Below, one piece after another: positions 6,760 through 12,062 of a stretch of 12,062 nucleotides of DNA; the first letter of the stretch is position 1, and each line of letters starts with the position of its first letter. Where the stretch lies: assembly GCA_027066935.1 (NCBI GenBank), contig JAMOMX010000202.1:1-12062 (forward strand), given 5' to 3'. A program made the translations under genes and the position numbers. This DNA is from Sulfurimonas sp. GTDB taxonomy: Bacteria > Campylobacterota > Campylobacteria > Campylobacterales > Sulfurimonadaceae. The notes beneath the pieces are model-generated. The model did not search any database. It had not been told where the DNA came from and saw nothing but the letters and a program-made list of their open reading frames with translations.

Positions 6760-7461
6760 TTAGTGATCTTCCATAACAACTGCACCAGTTAGGTACACAT
6801 ATGTTAACATCATAAAGATGAAAGCTTGTAAGAATGCCATGAAAGTAAGAAGTGCAAATGGGATCATTGGAAGGATCCAAGGAGCAAGCATCAAGATTAC
6901 CATCAAGAACATATCATCACCTTTTACATTTCCAAAAAGACGGAAAGATAAAGATATAAGTCTTGAGAAGTGAGATACTATCTCAATTGGAAACATTAAC
7001 CAGTATAACCACCAAACAGGACCTAAGAAGTGTTTAAAGTATTTTATAACACCGTTACGGCGAATACCCTCAAAGTTATAGTAAATAAATACAACTAAAG
7101 CTAAAGTAAAAGCAAACTCTAAAAATGCTGTTGGAGCTTCAAAACCTGGAACAATACCAATAAGGTTAGCAATACAAACAAAAAGACCAATAGTAGCTAC
7201 AAGAGGAAGATAACGACGAGCTTCAGTTTTACCCATAGTATCAGTACCCATTTGTAAAACACCAGATATATATGCTTCCATTACATTTTGAGTTCCAGTT
7301 GGAACTTGCTTTAAGTTTCTCATTGCCATCTTTACAAGAACTAGTGCAATACCAGCAGCAAGTAACATGTGAAACATATATATAACATTTTTATAAGCTT
7401 CTGGGTCTGCATGATGAGACACTCCAAAAGCAGCCCCTATAAAGGTAAACAGTTCAGGCAT
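6760..7461 (-). CDS. atpB: F0F1 ATP synthase subunit a
   Basis: Subunit a is the membrane stator that forms the two proton half-channels beside the c-ring. The protein has 233 residues, the short form typical of Campylobacterota. The essential arginine is Arg174 in LISLSFRLFGN, corresponding to E. coli Arg210. NLIGIVPGFEAPTAF (99-113) is the conserved block before the middle helices. FLQAFIFMMLTYVYL (210-224) is the last helix, with Gln212 at the position of the conserved E. coli Gln252. The ATG has GGAG about 8 bases upstream (minus strand). The gene lies apart from the other atp genes, as is known for this phylum, and follows the RND gene by 36 bases without a terminator. It may be read from upstream or from a promoter inside the RND 3' end; I see no clear -10 in the short gap. 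Confidence 0.96.
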   Translation of the reverse strand: MPELFTFIGAAFGVSHHADPEAYKNVIYMFHMLLAAGIALVLVKMAMRNLKQVPTGTQNVMEAYISGVLQMGTDTMGKTEARRYLPLVATIGLFVCIANLIGIVPGFEAPTAFLEFAFTLALVVFIYYNFEGIRRNGVIKYFKHFLGPVWWLYWLMFPIEIVSHFSRLISLSFRLFGNVKGDDMFLMVILMLAPWILPMIPFALLTFMAFLQAFIFMMLTYVYLTGAVVMEDH

Positions 7462-7497
7462 AAAAACACTCCATTTAAATTAATGTTGCAATTGTAG

Positions 7498-10400
7498 TCA
7501 AACTTTTGTTAAAGGGTCTTTAATCCTATATAAAACTGCATATAAAAGTGGGACATAGACAAGATTTAGCAAAGTTGCCCATGCAATTCCATAACCTAAA
7601 GATATTGCCATCGGTTGGAGTATTACCGCTTGTCCAGAAGCAAAAAAGATTAGAGTTGACAAACCTAATACTGTAGTAATAGATGTTAATAATATTGGTC
7701 TTAATCTAGTTTTTGCTAACTTTATTAATTCCTCTATATTTTTAGCTTTTTTAATAAAATTAACCATTATTAAGCCATCATTTACAACCACTCCTGAGAG
7801 CCCTACTATACCTATCATCCCTGGCATTGTAAGATTTATTCCCATTATCAAATGACCTAAATATACACCCATCAAAACTAATGGAATAGTACTAATAACA
7901 ATTAGTGGTTTTTTAATTGAATCAAAGAGCCAAACTAAAGTGATAAAAATTAAAAAGATTGCAATTAAAGCTGATTGCATCATCTCTCTTTTGTTTTTTG
8001 CATTCTCTTTTTCTTCACCTTTAATATCAACAATAAAACCATCATCTTCTAGCTTTTTAAATACACCTTGCATCCTAGCAATTATTTCCGAAGATGTAAT
8101 GATATTTTTGTCTATTGATGCAAAAACACTCCTAATACGGATACCGTCCTCTTTTTTTAGTTTTACAAAATCTTGTTTGTAGATAAAATCACATATATCA
8201 CTAAGTGCTACAAACTGGTTTGTTGATGGAACTTGCAACTCAACTGTATCAATAGAGGATATCATCTCATTTATATTACTCTCTATTTTAATACGCACTA
8301 ACCCACTCTCATCAAACATTTTTCCGTATTCACCCTTTAGATAGTATGAGCGAAGCTCAGTTGATATCATCTGCTCATTAAATCCCAACTCTTGACCATA
8401 TCTGTTTACACGAAGTTTTAACTCTCTTTCACCAATATTTGCATCATTTGCAATATTTGTAACACCTTTTATTTTCGATAGCTCTTCACCAACATAATCT
8501 ATCGCTTCAATAATATTTTTATTGTTTTTAGAACTAAGACTAATCTCAATATCGTGCGCTATTATTCCAGCTCCTGGCACTTTAACAACTATCTCTTCAA
8601 ATAGCTTCCCATTTTCATCTTTTAATTCTCTAAATGGTTTTACTATAATATCTATCTCTTTAGCTATTGTTTTAGCAGCGCGTTCACGTATAAGAATATC
8701 TCCATCATAATCAAGAGAGAGAAGTGGACTAATATATTTATCAAATAGATTTGATGGTGCGCGTTCATGTAAATCAATAAATATATGAAACATATTTTCA
8801 CCAGTATCTATATGGTTTTTTGCATTCATTTTAAAACCAATAACACCAGTTATAGATGATTTATCTTCATCAGACATATTTTTTAAAAGCTCTTTTTCTA
8901 ATGCAGCAACAATCTTTTCTGTACCTTTTAGTTCATTATTTACATTTACATTTCCATATACATGAATCTGTGTGTTATCAAAATCTGGAAAAAGCTGAAA
9001 TTTTGAGTTTTTTATTAAAATCACTGTAACAAAAAGTATTGATGTAACAATCACTACTAAAGAGATTATTTTCTTTTTAAATACAAAGCGTAATGTTTTT
9101 TCATGCCAAGAATAGAGCTTATTCCATATATTTGTTGTGTAATTATTTGATTTTTTTACTCTTAAAAAATCATGTGCATGTAGTGGTAAAAAATAAAAAG
9201 CTTCAAAAAGTGATGATAACAATAAAACAGAAATCATTATGGGAATTATTTTTATAAACATCCCCATATCTCCACTCAAAAGTAACATTGGCAAAAATGC
9301 AAATACTGTCGTTAATGTAGCTGTTAATACTGCTGGAAACATCTCCATCGCACCAACAATTGCGGCTTCTCTACGCTCCATCCCCTCTTCCATATGCCTG
9401 TATATATTTTCAGCTACTACTATAGCTTCATCGACCAGCATACCAAGGGCTATTAGAGCTCCAAGCAAGGAGAGCATATTTATACTATCCCCCATTAACT
9501 CTGTAACAATTAAACCTATCATAAAACTTACAGGGATACCTATAGCTACAACTATAGCGATTCCACGATCAACAAAAACCAACATAGCTATAAAAACCAA
9601 CATCAAACCAAATGCTATGTTTGAGAACACTACATTTAGACGGTTTTTTATCCAAATAGACGTATCAGAATATATCTCATACTTAATACCTGCATTTTCT
9701 TGTGTTGATACTTTTAGTATCTCTCTTATCTGTTTTGCAAGTTCTATTGAGTTTCCAGTTTTTGCTTTTGTAATATTTAAAGCTACATTTTTTTGACCAT
9801 TAAAGTGTGAAATTTCTGCACCATCACTTAATTCAAACGATACATCAGTTATATCTCCAACTCTAACTCTCACATCCCCAATATTGATAATAGTATTTTC
9901 TAAATCTTCTTTAGTTTTTTCACCATTATATGTAGATATATAAAGATGTGCGCCTTTTTCTTTGATTGTACCTATTGGAAAGATTGAGCTTAAATCTTTT
10001 AATGCTAAAACAACTAACTTTGGTTTAAGATCGTATGCTTGAATTTTTTGTTTATTTAATTTTACAACCAACTCTTCATCAGCATCTCCACGAATACTAA
10101 TTTCACTTAAATCTTTTAATACGCTTAGTTTAGTTTTTAACTCTTCTGCCTTAGCTAAGAGTACCCTTTTATCAACATCACCAGCTAAAGCAATTTGAAC
10201 CAATGGATAAGTTCGTAGTTTGATTTTTGCAATTGGCTCAGCCATATCTGATGGTAGATCTTTTTTAGCTGCACTAATTATGTCTTTTACTTCATTTAAA
10301 ACCATAATATTGTCTGAATTTGGTTTAATATCAGCTCTTATAAAAAATGAACCATTTTTTATAATTGTTTTAACAACATCAAGTTCATCTATATTTTGCA

Positions 10401-10617
10401 AATCATCTTCAATTGTTTTAACAACCATCTTGTCTAAAACATCTGCTGAAGTACCTGCATATCCACCATTAACATTAATTTTATCCATATTTATTGGTGG
10501 AAAAATCTCTTTTGGAATATTTATATATGCAAATATTGACAACACTACTATAAATGTAAGTAAAATATGATTTAACAACGGCTTGTCAATAGCAAACTCT
10601 AAAAATCGTCTTAACAT
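7498..10617 (-). CDS. RND-family (HAE1/AcrB-like) efflux transporter
   Basis: This is an inner-membrane, proton-driven pump of 1039 residues (numbering below counts the upstream TTG as residue 1, 1040 in all). It has the RND layout. The first helix is at 15-34 with a large periplasmic domain to about 330, then helices 2-6. The fourth-helix block LGMLVDEAIVVAENI (392-406) follows. A seventh helix at 518-536 precedes the second periplasmic domain to about 880, and helices follow to the end. The proton relay differs from AcrB. The Asp-Asp pair is Asp397-Glu398, and the tenth-helix Lys is absent; GVVVNDGL (943-950) has Asn947-Asp948 instead. Similar changes occur in other HAE1 branches. ATG at 10615-10617 is preferred over TTG at 10620 because AAGGGA is better spaced from it. 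No periplasmic adaptor or outer-membrane channel gene is adjacent, so its partners, if any, are elsewhere. Substrate is unknown. Confidence 0.93.
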   Translation of the reverse strand: MLRRFLEFAIDKPLLNHILLTFIVVLSIFAYINIPKEIFPPINMDKINVNGGYAGTSADVLDKMVVKTIEDDLQNIDELDVVKTIIKNGSFFIRADIKPNSDNIMVLNEVKDIISAAKKDLPSDMAEPIAKIKLRTYPLVQIALAGDVDKRVLLAKAEELKTKLSVLKDLSEISIRGDADEELVVKLNKQKIQAYDLKPKLVVLALKDLSSIFPIGTIKEKGAHLYISTYNGEKTKEDLENTIINIGDVRVRVGDITDVSFELSDGAEISHFNGQKNVALNITKAKTGNSIELAKQIREILKVSTQENAGIKYEIYSDTSIWIKNRLNVVFSNIAFGLMLVFIAMLVFVDRGIAIVVAIGIPVSFMIGLIVTELMGDSINMLSLLGALIALGMLVDEAIVVAENIYRHMEEGMERREAAIVGAMEMFPAVLTATLTTVFAFLPMLLLSGDMGMFIKIIPIMISVLLLSSLFEAFYFLPLHAHDFLRVKKSNNYTTNIWNKLYSWHEKTLRFVFKKKIISLVVIVTSILFVTVILIKNSKFQLFPDFDNTQIHVYGNVNVNNELKGTEKIVAALEKELLKNMSDEDKSSITGVIGFKMNAKNHIDTGENMFHIFIDLHERAPSNLFDKYISPLLSLDYDGDILIRERAAKTIAKEIDIIVKPFRELKDENGKLFEEIVVKVPGAGIIAHDIEISLSSKNNKNIIEAIDYVGEELSKIKGVTNIANDANIGERELKLRVNRYGQELGFNEQMISTELRSYYLKGEYGKMFDESGLVRIKIESNINEMISSIDTVELQVPSTNQFVALSDICDFIYKQDFVKLKKEDGIRIRSVFASIDKNIITSSEIIARMQGVFKKLEDDGFIVDIKGEEKENAKNKREMMQSALIAIFLIFITLVWLFDSIKKPLIVISTIPLVLMGVYLGHLIMGINLTMPGMIGIVGLSGVVVNDGLIMVNFIKKAKNIEELIKLAKTRLRPILLTSITTVLGLSTLIFFASGQAVILQPMAISLGYGIAWATLLNLVYVPLLYAVLYRIKDPLTKV

Positions 10618-10628
10618 CAATATATCCC

Positions 10629-10907
10629 TTAAAAAATAGTATCTAGTACTTGATTTTTATATTTTATTGCTTCCACTGAAGCACCTATCACTTTGTTTTC
10701 TTCTTTTAAAGTATCGTACTCTGATTTTAATTTTGATATCTCTCTACTTTTGAAATAGATTTGTTGTGTTATGTAAACTTTTGGAAACAAGACAATCATA
10801 ACCATACTAAGAATTAATATTACATAGATAAAATACTGCAAATCAAGTTTTTTTTGAGGTGCTAATATTTCTCTGGTCTCATCTAAGAGTATATCTTTAG
10901 AATTCAT
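10629..10907 (-). CDS. Probable FtsL-like cell-division membrane protein
   Basis: This 92-residue protein has the FtsL/DivIC layout. It starts with a charged cytoplasmic N-terminus (1-22). One hydrophobic helix spans about 24-44, and a periplasmic coiled coil runs from about 48 to 80 with heptad-like Ile/Leu spacing (REISKLKSEYDTLKEENKVI). There is no signal peptidase site. In many bacteria the gene directly after rsmH in the cell-wall cluster is ftsL, and this one overlaps rsmH by 11 bases. FtsL proteins share almost no sequence identity, so the call rests on position and topology. The expected role is forming the FtsQLB complex that activates septal peptidoglycan synthesis. The next gene (RND) starts 11 bases after the stop. 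No strong ribosome binding site is seen, which fits coupling to rsmH. Confidence 0.65.
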   Translation of the reverse strand: MNSKDILLDETREILAPQKKLDLQYFIYVILILSMVMIVLFPKVYITQQIYFKSREISKLKSEYDTLKEENKVIGASVEAIKYKNQVLDTIF

Positions 10908-11829
10908 TTGTTTTCATCTCAAACACTCTAAGTTTTGCACTTCTGCTTCGCGGATTTTGTTTAAGTTCATCTTCTGAAGCAATTATAGGTTTTTTTGTCA
11001 AAATTTTACCTAGTGAGTGGTTGTTACCACAAACACAACGCATAATTTGTGGGGGACATATACACGAAGTCGCCCAAGAATTAAATGTTTTTTTTACTAT
11101 CCTGTCTTCAAGTGAATGAAAAGATATAATAGCAATTTTTGCATTCTCAAACGATGCTTCTTTTAAGGCTTGAAGTAAGTTTTTCAACTCGCCCAACTCA
11201 TCATTTACCTCAATACGAATAGCCTGCATAAGCAAAGTAGCTGGATGAATTTTTTTACCTTTTGGCATATGAGGTTTAACACATTCACCTAATTTTTTTG
11301 CAGATGTAAATGGTCTGTTTGCAACAATTACAGATGCTATTTTTTTATAGTTTCTCAGTTCACCAAAATCAAGTAAAACTCTCTCTAATTCCGATGTTGA
11401 GTAGTTGTTTACAACCTCACTTGCAGTTAAAGGTGAGTCTTTATCCATTCGCATATCAAGGTTATCACTCTCATAAGAAAAACCACGATCTTTTTGATCT
11501 AGCTGAAGTGAACTTACACCAATATCTGCAAGGACTAGTTTAATATTTTTAGAATTGTATTTTTCTAAAATATCTTTTATTATATGTGAAAATCTACCTT
11601 TTTTAATATCTACTCTATCTTTAAAAGGCTCAAGTCTTTTAGTGCTAAACTCTATAGCTGTAATATCTTGATCTATCCCAATAAGTTTAATATTTGGATT
11701 TGCTTTACAAATCATAGACGAGTGACCAGCATAACCCATAGTACAATCAATAATTATTCCATCATCAATATCACTAGTTAACTCTAAAATTTCTCTATAT
11801 AAAACTGGAATATGTGGAATATCTGACAC
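10897..11829 (-). CDS. rsmH: 16S rRNA (cytosine(1402)-N(4))-methyltransferase
   Basis: RsmH (formerly MraW) methylates N4 of C1402 in the decoding site of 16S rRNA using S-adenosylmethionine. Length is 310 residues, normal. The start reads MSDIPHIPVLYREILE. SAM-binding blocks are DCTMGYAGHSSM (28-39) and GIDQD (51-55). LADIGVSSLQLD (100-111), DRGFSYESDNLDMRMD (114-129), HPATLLMQAIRIEVNDEL (195-212), ISFHSLEDRIVKKTF (235-249) and the C-terminal NPRSRSAKLRVFE (292-304) are all family hallmarks. The Cys pairs CIC and CVC (256-268) are also seen in homologues. The start is GTG at 11827-11829, with a GAG core about 8 bases upstream and a TATAAT box 27-32 bases upstream. It heads the minus-strand block and is divergent from tgt. 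Confidence 0.97.
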   Translation of the reverse strand: MSDIPHIPVLYREILELTSDIDDGIIIDCTMGYAGHSSMICKANPNIKLIGIDQDITAIEFSTKRLEPFKDRVDIKKGRFSHIIKDILEKYNSKNIKLVLADIGVSSLQLDQKDRGFSYESDNLDMRMDKDSPLTASEVVNNYSTSELERVLLDFGELRNYKKIASVIVANRPFTSAKKLGECVKPHMPKGKKIHPATLLMQAIRIEVNDELGELKNLLQALKEASFENAKIAIISFHSLEDRIVKKTFNSWATSCICPPQIMRCVCGNNHSLGKILTKKPIIASEDELKQNPRSRSAKLRVFEMKTNEF

Positions 11830-11855
11830 TATAACTCTTTAATTAATTTTTATGG

Positions 11856-11861
11856 ATTATA
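11856..11861 (-). promoter_or_regulatory. Candidate -10 box of the rsmH promoter
   Basis: The minus strand shows a perfect TATAAT, followed by about 7 bases to a likely start near 11849 and a leader of about 20 bases to the GTG of rsmH. There is no good -35 at 17 bases; the region upstream is T-rich, as is common in Campylobacterota promoters. Confidence 0.55.
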
Positions 11862-11924
11862 CATCAAGTAAGCTAACAAACTTATTCTTCTAAAACTAGA
11901 CTGTAGATATTTATTTTTTAAACC

Positions 11925-11968
11925 TTTCAGCATCTAACAATAGTTATGAAAATGATATAATGCTGAAA
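11925..11968. repeat. 9-bp inverted repeat around the tgt promoter
   Basis: TTTCAGCAT at 11925-11933 and its exact reverse complement ATGCTGAAA at 11960-11968 flank 26 bases. The left arm sits just upstream of where a -35 would be, and the right arm overlaps the end of the TATAAT box and the likely start site. Such a layout could be a split operator or an RNA-level hairpin. In AT-rich DNA a 9-bp repeat can also occur by chance. Confidence 0.35.
11953..11961 (+). promoter_or_regulatory. Extended -10 promoter of tgt
   Basis: TGATATAAT is a perfect extended -10 (TGN followed by TATAAT at 11956-11961). Transcription would start near 11968, about 28 bases before the tgt ATG, and the leader includes AGGA (11981-11984). 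It lies on the opposite strand to the rsmH promoter, with about 90 bases between the two -10 boxes. Confidence 0.65.
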
Positions 11969-11995
11969 TTATAAATACTTAGGATATATACAAAT

Positions 11996-12062
11996 ATGCA
12001 ATTCACCCTAGACGCTACTTCAAAAAATGCCCGTGCTTGTACCATTATAACTGCACACTCAA
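11996..12062 (+). CDS. tgt: Queuine/preQ1 tRNA-ribosyltransferase, N-terminal part
   Basis: Only 22 codons are in the window: MQFTLDATSKNARACTII followed by TAHS. The opening F-x-L-x-A-T, then the 'NARA' segment and a 'T-x-H-S' end, matches the start of bacterial Tgt. That enzyme exchanges guanine 34 for the queuosine precursor preQ1 in tRNAs for Asp, Asn, His and Tyr. The ATG has AGGA (11981-11984) 11 bases upstream, slightly far, and a strong extended -10 promoter. The active-site aspartates and the zinc site are beyond the right edge, so the call depends on the N-terminus only. Confidence 0.78.
   Translation, partial: MQFTLDATSKNARACTIITAHS

Noticed and set aside
6746..6880. N-terminal extension of the small two-helix protein into atpB
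   Set aside because: It overlaps well-conserved atpB codons on the same strand in another frame, and its Cys/His-rich sequence is unlike the rest of the protein. The ATG at 6743-6745 gives a sensible membrane protein.
7462..7497. Terminator or promoter between the RND gene and atpB
   Set aside because: The 36-base gap shows only short AT palindromes and the atpB ribosome binding site, with no GC stem and no convincing -10 box.
9239..9796. 185-residue plus-strand open frame inside the RND gene
   Set aside because: It is antisense to a strongly supported RND coding region, has low-complexity Ser/Ile/Thr composition and no family motif, so it is a shadow of the opposite strand.
1..12062. Defence system, CRISPR array, transposon or prophage genes
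   Set aside because: No direct-repeat array, transposase, integrase, nuclease or toxin-antitoxin motif was seen on either strand. All sizeable genes belong to core metabolic, transport or translation families.

Overview
The window is AT-rich and gene-dense. Its protein families and gene order fit a Campylobacterota (Epsilonproteobacteria) chromosome, most likely a Sulfurimonas-like sulfur oxidiser. The evidence for this is indirect: low GC, a lone atpB away from the other ATP synthase genes, GatB with its Cys zinc site, RsmH followed by a short FtsL-like protein, and promoters recognisable mainly by a TATAAT -10 box. The genus is an inference. All visible functions are core or housekeeping. 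There is no insertion sequence, phage gene, CRISPR array, rRNA or tRNA.

Layout: eleven complete or partial genes lie on the minus strand and run leftwards from about 11829. In transcription order they are rsmH (16S rRNA methyltransferase), a 92-residue FtsL-like membrane protein, a 1039-residue RND efflux pump, atpB (F0 subunit a), an 86-residue two-helix membrane protein and ywbE. After a 92-base gap come gatB, a six-helix voltage-gated-type K+ channel with a fused RCK domain, a separate soluble RCK protein, gpsA and a DASS/SLC13 anion symporter. A structured 109-base gap follows, and then the start of a Dabb (A/B barrel) protein that runs off the left edge. On the plus strand only the first 22 codons of tgt are present at the right edge, divergent from rsmH.

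Two blocks are suggested. Block A (11829 to 6291) is rsmH-ftsL-like-RND-atpB-TM protein-ywbE, with overlaps or gaps of at most 36 bases. Block B (6198 to about 206) is gatB-channel-RCK-gpsA-DASS, with a candidate promoter in front of gatB. The channel and the soluble RCK overlap by an ATGA junction, and the RCK and gpsA overlap by 8 bases, so these products are probably made together. The K+ channel/RCK pair is the clearest functional module. The second RCK has lost most of the glycine motif for dinucleotide binding, which makes it a candidate regulatory partner of the channel's own RCK ring.

Several starts are not ATG: TTG for the channel and the DASS gene, GTG for gpsA and rsmH. In three cases (DASS, RND, small TM protein) the longest reading frame is probably not the true gene, and corrected starts are given. 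No convincing rho-independent terminator was seen. Non-coding points worth a look are three hairpins between the DASS and Dabb genes, an 11-bp hairpin spanning the gpsA stop codon, and a 9-bp inverted repeat around the tgt promoter. I did not find a clearly novel multi-gene system.
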